Origin: RFSX01 sp964591455
GTDB lineage: Bacteria > Bacteroidota > Bacteroidia > Chitinophagales > Saprospiraceae
Direction of reading: 5' to 3'
Length of the DNA: 64,000 nt
Assembly: GCA_964591455.1 (NCBI GenBank)
Contig: CAZQDZ010000005.1
Location: forward strand, 62,001 to 126,000
A program made the position numbers and the translations under genes. Under the pieces are notes generated by a model. The model saw only the letters and a list, made by a program, of their open reading frames with translations. It searched no databases and was not told where the DNA came from. Of the stretch, positions 52,156-60,997 are shown in pieces. Each line of letters begins with the position of its first letter. The stretch's first letter is position 1.

Positions 52156-52196
52156 CAATGAAAAAGTCTATGATGTTATTACAGGCTTTTTCATTG
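52156..52196 (+). terminator. hairpin terminator
   Basis: CAATGAAAAAG (52156-52166) pairs perfectly over 11 bases with 52186-52196, with a T run inside the 3' arm. The rest of 52098-52398 holds a REP-like half element and the leader of the transposase gene. Confidence 0.6.
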
Positions 52197-52228
52197 TAAT
52201 TAATTAACGTTCTTAGAGACCTGTTCAT

Positions 52229-52270
52229 AACCTCGATCCTATATGCTTGTCATAAAAAAAGTGTGATTCC
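52229..52270. repeat. REP-like half element
   Basis: AACCTCGAT at 52229-52237, followed by a tail with TATATGCTTGTCAT and AAAAAAAGTGTGATTCC, matches the right half and tail of the palindrome at 53324-53376. The left arm of the palindrome is missing. It lies about 130 bases before the transposase gene. Confidence 0.6.
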
Positions 52271-52398
52271 CACATGCCGAATACATGTAAACCTAGAGAA
52301 CAGATTCTCTTATTACTTTTAATTAAGAGTCACTTTAATCACCACAAGCTTTTTCCTATATTGTACATAATCTCTATTCTAACCCAAGAGTAATTAGT

Positions 52399-52977
52399 AT
52401 GAATGGACATAAGATTATAAATCAGACCGGTTTACATTTCCTAACTATGACGGTTGTGGGTTGGGTAGATGTATTTACACGGAAGGAATATAAAGATGTC
52501 CTAATTAGTAGCCTTATATATTGTGCTGTAAAGAAAGGCCTGAAACTGCATGCCTATGTAATTATGAGTAATCATGTGCATGTGATTGTTTCAGCTGATA
52601 ATGGATACTGCCTATCAGACATTGTAAGAGACCATAAGAAATTCACATCTAAAACCATCTTGAAATTGATAATGACAACGCCAGAAGAAAGTAGGGCAGA
52701 GTGGATGCTTAGATTGTTTAAATATTATGCAAGGTTTAATAAGAACAATACTGAGTATCAGTTGTGGAAGAGAGACAATAGGCCTATTGAGTTGGTGTCA
52801 CCAAAATGGATAAATCAAAAATTAGATTATATACACAATAATCCTGTAAGAGCTGGAATAGTAGATCTACCTGAAGATTATTTATACAGTAGTGCTAACT
52901 GGTATCTAAAACAAGAAGGCAAAGTAGAAATTGATATTTTGCGATTTGAAAATAGTGTAGGATATATTGATACATAA
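52399..52977 (+). CDS. REP-associated tyrosine transposase (RAYT, IS200-like Y1 fold)
   Basis: The 192-residue protein has the Y1/HUH nuclease layout: a first strand GLHFLTMTVVGWVDVF, the HUH metal motif in MSNHVHVIV, and the helix with the catalytic tyrosine in LDYIHNNPVRAGIV. RAYTs are single-copy relatives of IS200 transposases that move REP palindromes rather than themselves. Palindromes of that kind surround this gene (52.2-53.5 kb), and a decayed 3' copy lies downstream. Single-strand cleavage at REP sites is the expected activity. Confidence 0.92.
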   Translation: MNGHKIINQTGLHFLTMTVVGWVDVFTRKEYKDVLISSLIYCAVKKGLKLHAYVIMSNHVHVIVSADNGYCLSDIVRDHKKFTSKTILKLIMTTPEESRAEWMLRLFKYYARFNKNNTEYQLWKRDNRPIELVSPKWINQKLDYIHNNPVRAGIVDLPEDYLYSSANWYLKQEGKVEIDILRFENSVGYIDT

Positions 52978-52998
52978 GATTTTAGTTAAGCTCATTTT

Positions 52999-53021
52999 AA
53001 TCGAGGTTTGCAACCTCGATT
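52999..53021. repeat. REP palindrome (family 1)
   Basis: AATCGAGGTT (52999-53008) pairs with AACCTCGATT (53012-53021) over a TGC loop, 22 bases after the transposase stop. Confidence 0.8.
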
Positions 53022-53096
53022 CCACATGCTAGTTATGAAGAAGTATGAACATCAAAGGCTAATGTATTTTGGTTGCTACCAGACGAACGACAGAGC

Positions 53097-53165
53097 TATA
53101 TCTGGTGTCTAAAACAAGTAGGTAAAGTTAAAATTGATATGTTACTATATAGGATTTAGTTAAGC
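53097..53165 (+). pseudogene. decayed 3' end of a second RAYT gene
   Basis: This stretch resembles the end of the intact transposase gene (52905-52990): TGGTGTCTAAAACAAGTAGG and AAATTGATAT followed by the shared GATTTAGTTAAGC tail that leads into a REP. It has no usable frame. A third trace of the tail (GGATTTTGGTTTAGCATAG) lies at 53451-53469. Repeated duplication of gene end plus REP, followed by decay, explains the pattern. Confidence 0.6.
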
Positions 53166-53166
53166 G

Positions 53167-53202
53167 TAGTTTAATCGAGGTTGCAAACCTCGACTATCGG
53201 CG
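53167..53202. repeat. REP palindrome (family 1), 36-base copy A
   Basis: Palindrome TCGAGGTT (53175-53182) and AACCTCGA (53186-53193) within 36 bases that are identical to 53467-53502, exactly 300 bases away. Confidence 0.85.
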
Positions 53203-53321
53203 ATGGATTTCAGTTATTACGGATAGGAGGTTGCAGAAAAAATTATTGATTGTTCTCACTCCTTTTGATTTACAGTTTGCAAAATCTACATATAGGAAGT
53301 ACTTGGATGAAAAATTTCGAT

Positions 53322-53376
53322 AGTCGAGGTTTGCAACCTCGATTCTATACGCTTTTCATATAAAAAGTGCGATTCC
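53322..53376. repeat. REP palindrome (family 1) with extended tail
   Basis: TCGAGGTT (53324-53331) pairs with AACCTCGA (53335-53342) over a TGC loop. The tail TATACGCTTTTCATAT with AAAAAGTGCGATTCC matches that of the half element at 52229-52270. Confidence 0.8.
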
Positions 53377-53466
53377 ATAATTCCAATGCATCTGGTTGTA
53401 AAAGCTGACGAACAGATTACCTAATTACGTATACTATTCGAAAACAGATAGGATTTTGGTTTAGCA

Positions 53467-53502
53467 TAGTTTAATCGAGGTTGCAAACCTCGACTATCGG
53501 CG
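53467..53502. repeat. REP palindrome (family 1), 36-base copy B
   Basis: Identical to 53167-53202. It directly abuts the stop codon of the minus-strand gene ending at 53503, so it may serve as that gene's terminator or as a barrier to mRNA decay. Confidence 0.85.
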
Positions 53503-54054
53503 TTACTTGGGCATATATCTAGAATAATCAGTTGGCGGAAAATCTTTCTTGACTTTATTTTCTTCTTTAATATTATTAGCAAAGGACTTTCTTTCATTAA
53601 TATCAGTTTTTTGAATTTTCTGAAACATTTCTGATTTTGTGTTCACTATTTGTTCTTCTACAGGAAGTCCAGCACTAGTACCATTTGAATCTATTCCTAA
53701 GAGGTATTTATCTGATAAGTATTTAAGAATTGATGGGACTGTACAGACAAGTACAAAACCGCTAATAACTATAGGCAGAGACAATTCATCTAATGACTTA
53801 GTGGCTAATTTCCATAAAATAACAAATGACAATGTTATGCAAACCAACATTTGGATTAGGTATTTATAAAAAGAAGTATAAGAAAAAATTTTGTAGGTAA
53901 TTAGTACATATATTAGAGCGGTTATGCTGATTATTCCATATCGATTCATATCTATATAGAAAGCAGCAATCGCACAGATGCCAAATGCAGCAAACAAATA
54001 TAAAATATTAAATATTGTCAAATACACTAGGTTCTTCCTGACTAATCCCTTCAT
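53503..54054 (-). CDS. small multi-helix membrane protein
   Basis: 183 residues with four hydrophobic helices in the first 125 residues (LVYLTIFNILYLFAAFGI, ISITALIYVLITY, YLIQMLVCITLSFVILW, LSLPIVISGFVLVC) and a charged cytosolic tail of about 60 residues. No family recognised. Its ATG overlaps the stop of the upstream lipoprotein gene by 4 bases (ATGA type), so the two are coupled and may work together in the envelope. Confidence 0.7.
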   Translation of the reverse strand: MKGLVRKNLVYLTIFNILYLFAAFGICAIAAFYIDMNRYGIISITALIYVLITYKIFSYTSFYKYLIQMLVCITLSFVILWKLATKSLDELSLPIVISGFVLVCTVPSILKYLSDKYLLGIDSNGTSAGLPVEEQIVNTKSEMFQKIQKTDINERKSFANNIKEENKVKKDFPPTDYSRYMPK

Positions 54055-54575
54055 TGTACAAAAATTCTATTCTTAATAAATTCATACAGATTCTCAATAG
54101 ACTTATCCCTTTCTTCTAACAGGCATTCTAAGTGAATTTCATAACACTTTTCCCCTACTCTAATCATCCCCATCTGAATGTATTTTTCAATTTCACCTGA
54201 AGTGTGACTAAATCCTTGCCCATTATACAATTTATCACCAAAAGACTTATTAATTACTGCAGTTTTGTCATAGGCCTTCAAATTATCCACTGTTCTAGAA
54301 ATCTGCATTCTAACAAACATACCAAGTTGAGTGAAATCATCTAACACATTTTCTCTATCATAGTCTACTGTGCCGCAACGAACAGTTATTTGTGATATAT
54401 TTTTGTAATTAAGTTTTAGTATTTCATAATTGGACTTATCAGGTTTAATTTTAGTATACCCATCTGGAATCGCATATTTCAATGAACATTCGTCCTCAAC
54501 ATTGCAGCCAAAACTTAAAAGTGAAAATATTAAGATGAGGTGAATTAGTTGGGAATCAATAATATAGTGTTTCAT
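54051..54575 (-). CDS. lipoprotein of unknown function
   Basis: I place the start at the ATG at 54575, which opens a lipoprotein signal (MKHYIIDSQLIHLILIFSLL, then SFGC) and lies 19 bases after a TAnnTTTG promoter box. The frame is open to an ATG at 54698, but that would put the signal in the middle of the protein. The mature 146 residues are mixed alpha/beta (KYAIPDGYTKIKP, DKLYNGQGFSHTSGEIEKYI, CYEIHLECLLEERDK) and resemble PsbP-like stress lipoproteins only vaguely. Coupled to the membrane protein downstream. Confidence 0.7.
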   Translation of the reverse strand: MKHYIIDSQLIHLILIFSLLSFGCNVEDECSLKYAIPDGYTKIKPDKSNYEILKLNYKNISQITVRCGTVDYDRENVLDDFTQLGMFVRMQISRTVDNLKAYDKTAVINKSFGDKLYNGQGFSHTSGEIEKYIQMGMIRVGEKCYEIHLECLLEERDKSIENLYEFIKNRIFVQ

Positions 54576-54593
54576 TGGGACTATGTATCTATT

Positions 54594-54601
54594 CAAAAAT
54601 A
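54594..54601 (-). promoter_or_regulatory. promoter -7 box deciding the lipoprotein start
   Basis: The minus strand reads TATTTTTG at 54601-54594 (TAnnTTTG). Transcription would start near 54588, downstream of the alternative ATG at 54698, which supports translation from 54575. Confidence 0.45.
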
Positions 54602-54702
54602 AAGCTGTTTTAGTCAAATGTTTTTTAAAGGTAGCACAATTCACTTTTTTGGCAAAAGTAAAAACAATAATATCTATCGAGTATAAGCTTTTTATCATGT
54701 TC

Positions 54703-54745
54703 GTCGAGACTTGCAGTACTTGCAGTCTCGATGGCTTATGCTTGT
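54703..54745. repeat. REP-like palindrome (family 2)
   Basis: TCGAGAC (54704-54710) pairs with GTCTCGA (54725-54731) around TTGCAGTACTTGCA, followed by ATGGCTTATGCTTGT. It is a close copy of 60320-60362 and shares the ATGCTTGT tail with family 1. Confidence 0.75.
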
Positions 54746-54777
54746 AATGAATAAAAGTTCAAACCCCACCCACCATA

Positions 54778-57162
54778 TCACTCAAGAACCAAATGAAACT
54801 TGCTATTTTCTCGTACTTTCTCAGGATCCAACCAATAGGGAATCCATTCCTCATTTTTCCATTTTGTAAGTTGAGATTTGTAGTAAGGATGTAGTATTCT
54901 AGAACTGCTGCCGCCAGCTAAGACACCAATCATTTTCTCATCATCACTCAGGTCGGCCACCATCCTGAAGGTGCTCAGCCACTGAGTGGTATAGGTGCCA
55001 TCTTCTTCTACTAAATAACCAGCTCTGTTAAGGGTATTATTAGATCCATTTTTTGGAAATTCTTCAGCGCCTAAGAAAGATGATCCGAAGCCAGTTTGTT
55101 TGATAGGGCTGGCAAATCTTATAGTGTGTATATTACCCCACTGCCAGTTGCTCATATCAGGACCAAGTACCTTGTTTAGTTTTTCTTTGGTGAGAAGACC
55201 AGCAGATATAATGATATCATTAATGGTCTCTGTCTTGTCGGTGTTTTTATTGTCTATGTAATCGGATGGCGAGAACATTATTTTATCCACACGTTGCGAC
55301 CAGAAGTAGGTTTTGTTCCAGAATTGCATACTGATTTTTTCTGGAATATCATCTGCAAGGAGTTCTCTGGCCAATATGTCATATAAGGTATTATAAATAG
55401 TGGGACCAATTAAATCCACTTTATCTTCTAGATTCCATGCTGCCAGCTCTTCCGCTAAAGGTTTTGTCTCTTCATTGGATTGTAGGGCTGGAATAATTAG
55501 CGGCAATAGACTTTGTGCCTGCATATTTTTGCAATCTATATTTATATCCCATCCGTCTTCAGTAGATAGAGAAGGGGTGGTTTCCATTATATCTTTAATA
55601 CGAGAATAGCGGTAATGAGTGGAGAAGTGTGCAGAGTAATAGTAAGGATAATTCTCAGTTCTGGGATCATGGTTAGCCGTACCCACCCAAGCTCTATCTG
55701 GATTTATCATGTGAGGCATCTCCTCTTTAGGTATAAATCCTTCCCACTTTCCATCTAACGCATGACGGTGGGGTATAGCTCCATGCTGTTTCCTTCTAAT
55801 AGGCACAAGCCCAGTTGTCTGATGCGCTATGTTGCCCTCCTTGTCACCAAAAATAAAATTGAAGAATAAATTATCTATACTATAGAGTGCTTGTTTGAAT
55901 TCATAAACAGTCTTAGACTCCAGAAAATTTTCTATGCCTAAAGATGGACTTGTTGTGTGTGCTGGCGACCAGCTTAGTGTAATTACCTCATCCGTTTTTA
56001 TACCAAAAGATTCAAAATCGGAAATCACTGGTCCATTAACTGTCGAACGTATCTTTATGGTTGCATCTTCGGCATCTTTGACTTTTATAATTTCCTCCCT
56101 AACGGTAAAGTCCGCCCATTCATCTTTACTCAGGTATTTATGACCGTTTATCTTTTCTATACATAGATCTTGAGAATCTCCATAGGCATTGGTGACGCCA
56201 AAAGCCATATGTTCATTTCTTCCTATGATAAGTCCAGGCACACCAGGGATAGCAACACCGACACTGGTGAATGACGGACAAGACAGACCAATAGGATGGA
56301 ATATGCCTGGTAGCAATCTTGCATCTAGGTGAGGGTCATTACCTACCATTACTTTTCCATTCTTAGCCTTTGCTGGAGATACCGCCCAGTTATTAGATCC
56401 AAGATTAGGGATGTTTATAGTGCTCAGTGGTGTCGTCTCGTTAAAACCGATATAGTCCGCTTCTTTTAGAAAATAGTTACTATCTATTTTTACATCATGT
56501 TGAGAATTCCTGTCCGGATTGATATTAAGAGGGAGAAGCCCCGTGTCATTATTAGTTAAGGCCAGTAGATTAAGGCTCAGTATTTCATCTTCCATATTTT
56601 GGGATTGGCTGTATCCTACAAAATGGATGATAGCTACCATCTCCTCTGCAGTGAGCTGTGTAGGTTCTATCCCTAGTAATCCGAGTTCTAATGGAAATTC
56701 GTTGTCCATCGTATTTAAATAGGCATTATAGCCATCACAATACCATTGTAAGAACTGTCTGGAATCCTCCCTGAGATGACTATAAGTTCTTTTTCCTAGC
56801 CTAGTCATATCCAATACACGCATTTGTATATCCGAATCTAACATACTGTTACCTACAATGGCTGCGGCACGGCCCGCTATGATGGCCCTATAGAATTCTA
56901 TAAAAAATAATCTGTCTTGTGCGGTGATAAATCCCTGACCCTTTATGACATCGGCTTTGTTCTCTCCATGTATGTAAGGAATGCCATAGGCATCACGATA
57001 GACCTGTATTGGTGCCTCGTTGATGTGGAAATCTATCGTTCCGCTTCTTTGATGATTATTAGCATTGGTAAGCCACAAGTAAGCGGCAGAGAAGATGATG
57101 GCAAGGATGATAACCAGATATATAAGGACTTTTTTCACAGAGGTACTATTAGTAAGATGCAT
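54778..57162 (-). CDS. penicillin acylase family N-terminal nucleophile hydrolase
   Basis: The 794-residue precursor has an N-terminal anchor or signal (about residues 9-28), an alpha-chain region with RDAYGIPYIHGE and GFITAQDRLFFIEFYR, and the self-cleavage site LGSNNWAV where S256 becomes the N-terminal nucleophile of the beta chain. A second conserved segment is NLFFNFIFGDKEGNIAHQTTG. These enzymes hydrolyse amides such as acyl-homoserine lactones, penicillins or N-acyl peptides in the periplasm; the substrate is not evident. Single gene, divergent from the sigma factor gene. Confidence 0.93.
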   Translation of the reverse strand: MHLTNSTSVKKVLIYLVIILAIIFSAAYLWLTNANNHQRSGTIDFHINEAPIQVYRDAYGIPYIHGENKADVIKGQGFITAQDRLFFIEFYRAIIAGRAAAIVGNSMLDSDIQMRVLDMTRLGKRTYSHLREDSRQFLQWYCDGYNAYLNTMDNEFPLELGLLGIEPTQLTAEEMVAIIHFVGYSQSQNMEDEILSLNLLALTNNDTGLLPLNINPDRNSQHDVKIDSNYFLKEADYIGFNETTPLSTINIPNLGSNNWAVSPAKAKNGKVMVGNDPHLDARLLPGIFHPIGLSCPSFTSVGVAIPGVPGLIIGRNEHMAFGVTNAYGDSQDLCIEKINGHKYLSKDEWADFTVREEIIKVKDAEDATIKIRSTVNGPVISDFESFGIKTDEVITLSWSPAHTTSPSLGIENFLESKTVYEFKQALYSIDNLFFNFIFGDKEGNIAHQTTGLVPIRRKQHGAIPHRHALDGKWEGFIPKEEMPHMINPDRAWVGTANHDPRTENYPYYYSAHFSTHYRYSRIKDIMETTPSLSTEDGWDINIDCKNMQAQSLLPLIIPALQSNEETKPLAEELAAWNLEDKVDLIGPTIYNTLYDILARELLADDIPEKISMQFWNKTYFWSQRVDKIMFSPSDYIDNKNTDKTETINDIIISAGLLTKEKLNKVLGPDMSNWQWGNIHTIRFASPIKQTGFGSSFLGAEEFPKNGSNNTLNRAGYLVEEDGTYTTQWLSTFRMVADLSDDEKMIGVLAGGSSSRILHPYYKSQLTKWKNEEWIPYWLDPEKVRENSKFHLVLE

Positions 57163-57305
57163 CTAATATAATGGACCTTATAGGTATTTCTGTATAGTTT
57201 TAGCGGTCAGCAAATTCGCTTTTCACTTTTTTTAAAGAAAATCACGCTTGCCTGTAATTTTTAGACCACATAAGATACTAATAGGGTATAGTACGATAAT
57301 ATCGG

Positions 57306-57785
57306 ATGTCAAAAACTAAGGAGAATACATATCTAGAGCTCATTAAAACTCATGAAAAAATCATTCATAAAGTGGTTGGGCTATACCATAGTGATGATAA
57401 TGATAAGGAAGATATGTACCAAGAAATATTACTTCAGGTATGGAGAGGGATAGATAACTTTAAGAGTGATGCTAAGTTTTCTACTTGGTTGTACAAAGTA
57501 GCGTTAAACACGGTGCTCAATGGGCAAAAGCAAAAAAGGATAAAGACAGAAACCTTGAGCGAAAGCCAACCACAAGAATCGTCTGAGAATTATGATAATA
57601 TCAATCTACTCTATCAGGTGATTAGACGATTGGATGAGATAGACAGAATGATTATCACATTGAATTTGGAAGGATATAAGAATCCTGAAATCGCAGAGAT
57701 AACTGGAATGAGCACTAATCATATCAATGTCAAATTACATAGAATTAGAAAATCAATTACTAATCAATTAAAAGCTATCATATGA
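57306..57785 (+). CDS. ECF-type RNA polymerase sigma factor
   Basis: The 159-residue protein has sigma region 2 (YHSDDNDKEDMYQEILLQVWRG, NFKSDAKFSTWLYKVALNT) and region 4 (MIITLNLEGYKNPEIAEITG and NHINVKLHRIRKSI). There is no region 3, as in ECF sigma factors. Its stop overlaps the next ATG by 4 bases, a classic sigma/anti-sigma arrangement. Confidence 0.93.
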   Translation: MSKTKENTYLELIKTHEKIIHKVVGLYHSDDNDKEDMYQEILLQVWRGIDNFKSDAKFSTWLYKVALNTVLNGQKQKRIKTETLSESQPQESSENYDNINLLYQVIRRLDEIDRMIITLNLEGYKNPEIAEITGMSTNHINVKLHRIRKSITNQLKAII

Positions 57786-58420
57786 ACCGAAATCAGCAAC
57801 CAAGTAGTGACTTAGAAGCGCTTTGGAAAACGATGGCGCAAGAAAAGTTTGAAAATAATAAACTAGAAAAAACTAAAATTATGAATGCAATAAATAAACA
57901 ATCTACCGATGACATTATCTTACTAAAGAAGCGACTTGGCATTAAAATTTTATGGTGTATTCTCTTCATAGTTATAATGGTCGCTTTAATGTTACTTAAT
58001 TTGGACAAATTTCAATTTCTTATGATAATGGGTTTTGCGGTAGGTATTTATATACTAGGAGGCGGATTACTTGTTACTCAATATTTGCAAATGGATAGTT
58101 CTGACAAAGATGATTCTGTTCTCCAAGTGATGAAGCACAATCTTAAAACGATCAAGAAGGCATTACAAATAGAGACAATCTGGGGCATGTTTCTTCTCCC
58201 GCTTTCCATACCAATCGGCATGCTGCTGCCTAGGACCTATAATGGAGAGATGATCCAAGAGTTAATACACGATACCCGATATCTGATGGTAGGTTTATGC
58301 CTGATTATTTTCGTCGTACCACTTATGACAATATTAACTAACAAGATGAATAAATCAGCTTTTGGATGTCAAATAAGTAGTCTAGAAGAGAATATAATTA
58401 AGATGGAAACCCTGTCTTAA
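57782..58420 (+). CDS. membrane protein, probable anti-sigma partner
   Basis: A 212-residue protein with a charged N-terminal cytosolic part (1-58) and four hydrophobic helices (about 60-78, 82-100, 135-152, 165-185). The position, coupled by an ATGA overlap to an ECF sigma gene, suggests that the N-terminal part holds the sigma factor at the membrane. No zinc-binding anti-sigma motif is visible, so this rests on context. Confidence 0.75.
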   Translation: MNRNQQPSSDLEALWKTMAQEKFENNKLEKTKIMNAINKQSTDDIILLKKRLGIKILWCILFIVIMVALMLLNLDKFQFLMIMGFAVGIYILGGGLLVTQYLQMDSSDKDDSVLQVMKHNLKTIKKALQIETIWGMFLLPLSIPIGMLLPRTYNGEMIQELIHDTRYLMVGLCLIIFVVPLMTILTNKMNKSAFGCQISSLEENIIKMETLS

Positions 58421-58518
58421 AAAGAAAAATAGCCGATAATTTTTGAGGGTGTCATATTAACACAATAGAAGTTAGCTGTAACATTTTTAATAATTACCTT
58501 AGTGAGAAATTATTAACT

Positions 58519-60201
58519 ATGAAGAACTATTACACGCTAAGCATTGCTTTTTTAATTACGTTTTCAGCCTATTCTCAGACCTTCAACGATGAGTTTTTTT
58601 CCATTGAATTTGATGGGGATGTCGAAGAAATAACGCATGGAGATATAGATGGAAATGGAACTCCAGACCTTGTTTTGGCTGTGCCTCAACAAGACCAATT
58701 AATTTTTGGACTTAATTTTAATACTAGTTTTGCTCCTCAGTTTTTCTTTGTTTCCGATGGTGATTATTTCCAGAACAATATTGAGTTAGCTGATTATGAT
58801 GGAGATGGCGATTTGGATGTCTTTGCGTCTGCACCCTTTGAGGATAGATCTATAGTATGGGTAAATAACTTTCCTGAATTATTTGAAGAGGAAACCTTAG
58901 CTGATTGGGACTATGATGCTATAGAATTTGCAGACTTAAATGGAGATGGAATCATGGAGGCGGTAATTGGACATGATGATCAGGTAGATATTTTCGACAT
59001 ACCAATAGGTGGAGGTATAGAATTACAAACAACCATTGCTGATAGAGATCCTTTTAGAGGTGGTGCAGGAGATATCAATATCTTAGATTATGACAATGAT
59101 GGCGACTTAGATATTGCTATGATTTTCGATAGAGAAGGAGTGATTTTATTTGAGCAGACCTCTACTGGACAGTATTCAGAAAGACAATTATTTAGAGAGT
59201 CATTTAATAATAATAGTCTGCACAATACAGACTTCAATGATGATGGCATTCCTGATTTTGTAGTGCAGAGTGATTTCAGTCGAAACAGCAGCATCTTGTT
59301 AAGTGATGGAGGTGGCTATGTAGAAGAAGAGATAAGTAATCCCATCGGCCCGAATTTGTTTACGACTGTTGGTGACTTTGATGGCAATGGTAATTAGGAG
59401 ATTATATTCACAGAAAGTGAAACCCCCTTTGATGCAGAAGTAGCTTTGATAACTTATGCTACAGGGAGCCAGGAAAGATCTCTCATTCTAGATGATCATG
59501 AAGCAGTAGAAGATGGTGGTGTGGTAGATATAGACGGAGATGGTGATTTGGACGTTTATTTCTGGACCAATGATAGATTTGATAATGGATTAGTTTATCT
59601 CCTTTCGGAGAGTTCTGCACCAGTAGATAACGATGGAGATGGCTCGTTTTCAGACGAAGATTGTGATGACAATAATCCTGATGTGTTTCCAGGTGCTGAA
59701 GAGATTTGTGATGGAATAGATAATGACTGTAATGGGATGGCAGATGATGGCTTAATGCAATTTACCCTGTATGTGGATGGCGATGGAGATGGATTTGGAG
59801 TGACGAGTAGTGAGATGATTACTTGTGAATTACTTTCCGGCTATGTAGAAACGCCAGACGATTGTGATGATACAAATCCTACGGTTTATCCAGGTGCTGA
59901 AGAAGTATTAGATAATGACATAGATGAAGACTGTGACGGTTCAGATCTTTCAGACGTGCATGATCTGGGCGATATACAAGTCACAATATTTCCAAATCCT
60001 GTGTCAGAACATATATTCATAACTGTTTCTACATTTCTCAATTATGAAGCCACCTTGTTTGACATAAATGGAAGACCGCTTACACAGATAAATAATGCAA
60101 ATACAATCTTAATGAGTGATTATCCAGGAGGCATTTATTTGCTTCAAGTGACGGACTTAAATAGTGGAGAAAGTATAGTAGAAAGAATAATAAAAGAATA
60201 G
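58519..60201 (+). pseudogene. FG-GAP/MopE-type secreted protein split by an in-frame amber codon
   Basis: One frame runs from ATG 58519 to TAA 60201 (560 codons) with a single TAG at 59395-59397 (codon 293). Before it are a signal peptide (LITFSAYSQ) and FG-GAP repeats (HGDIDGNGTPDLVLA, ADYDGDGDLDVFA). After it, without frame change, repeats continue (VDIDGDGDLDVYF), followed by two MopE-like metal-binding motifs (DCDDNNPDVFPGAEEICDG and a copy) and a type IX sorting tail (FPNPVSEHIF). The stop interrupts a repeat reading DGNGN-stop-EIIF where Q or D is usual; CAG to TAG would explain it. Either a fresh nonsense mutation, readthrough, or a sequence error. The C-terminal part could restart at ATG 59446 but without a signal peptide. 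Confidence 0.85.
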
Positions 60202-60241
60202 GAGTTTGATTTACTAGTTAACTTCTTAGGAAATGCAATAT

Positions 60242-60275
60242 TGAGGATGAGAGCAATCTCATCCTCATTTTTTAT
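60242..60275 (+). terminator. intrinsic terminator after the FG-GAP gene
   Basis: An 11-base perfect stem, 60242-60252 with 60257-60267 (TGAGGATGAGA and complement), closes a GCAA tetraloop and is followed by TTTTTT. Confidence 0.9.
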
Positions 60276-60319
60276 CTTGACCTGGAGGAAAGCAATTTTA
60301 ATTTAGAAATAATTGCGTT

Positions 60320-60362
60320 AGTCAAGACTTGTAGTACTTGCAGTCTCGATGCCTTACGCTTG
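60320..60362. repeat. REP-like palindrome (family 2), second copy
   Basis: GTCAAGAC...GTCTCGAT around TTGTAGTACTTGCA, then GCCTTACGCTTGT. It is nearly the same as 54703-54745, with one substitution that weakens the left arm. It lies 28 bases past the 3' end of the minus-strand gene at 60390. Confidence 0.7.
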
Positions 60363-60389
60363 TTATATTTCTACCAAATGGAAGCCCGA

Positions 60390-60857
60390 CTAACAACACC
60401 CTGACCCAGGGGCACAACTATTATTAGTCACCAATTCAGAAAGATTAATTGTCTTCTTAGTTTGAGGGACACCGCAGTTATCCTTAGCTAGACAATCTGT
60501 TTGTGTGCTCACAAGAACAAAATCTTTGCCGTCGTGATCGAGGCTGTATTTTCCGATTGTATCACTTTGATATTCTACCTCTATATCCAAGTTGCCTATG
60601 CCTAATTTCTTTTGGGATAGTTCTATGATGTGAAGTAACTTTTCAGGATGTAATCTGTGGTCGTAATCATTCTCTTCCCATAACTGAAAGTTCACTTTCT
60701 CCTCATGCCTGACAACGCCTCCACAATCAATAAAATCCTTGGTCACCTTTCCTACTTCTGTCACGTGAAAATGCGCAGGAACCAATTGGCCAGACGGCAA
60801 TTTGAAAGCTATTTTTTCAGAACCCTTAAGAATATCTTTTACTTGATTGATGGTCAT
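60390..60857 (-). CDS. DUF6428-like small protein with cysteine-rich tail
   Basis: 155 residues beginning with a helix, then PAHFHVTEVGKVTKDFIDCGG and VNFQLWEENDYDHRLHPEKLL, which I associate with the DUF6428 family, and a C-terminal SCAPGSGCC. The His and Cys clusters suggest metal or metalloid binding; relatives are often seen near arsenic genes (from memory), but no such gene is in this window. It has its own promoter box. Confidence 0.75.
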   Translation of the reverse strand: MTINQVKDILKGSEKIAFKLPSGQLVPAHFHVTEVGKVTKDFIDCGGVVRHEEKVNFQLWEENDYDHRLHPEKLLHIIELSQKKLGIGNLDIEVEYQSDTIGKYSLDHDGKDFVLVSTQTDCLAKDNCGVPQTKKTINLSELVTNNSCAPGSGCC

Positions 60858-60879
60858 CTTTGATACGTATTTTGTCTTA

Positions 60880-60887
60880 CAAAGGTA
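60880..60887 (-). promoter_or_regulatory. promoter -7 box of the DUF6428-like gene
   Basis: The minus strand reads TACCTTTG at 60887-60880, a perfect TAnnTTTG box 22 bases before the ATG. No clear upstream TTTG. Confidence 0.5.
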
Positions 60888-60997
60888 GGTGAAATAGTCA
60901 TTGTAAGTTGTGAAAATTCACCCATTTCACTGCATTATTCGTAGCTATTAACATGATTTCCAATTGCTTTCCTATCTTACAGTAATAACAGTACACT

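Noticed and set aside
52229..53502. Repeated AACCTCGA/TCGAGGTT units resembling a CRISPR array
   Set aside because: Spacing is irregular, copies are palindromic and occur with a RAYT gene, and no cas genes are near. They are REP elements.
59398..60201. Separate secreted gene starting at 59446
   Set aside because: It has no signal peptide and continues the same frame and repeat pattern as the upstream part, so it is the rest of an interrupted gene.
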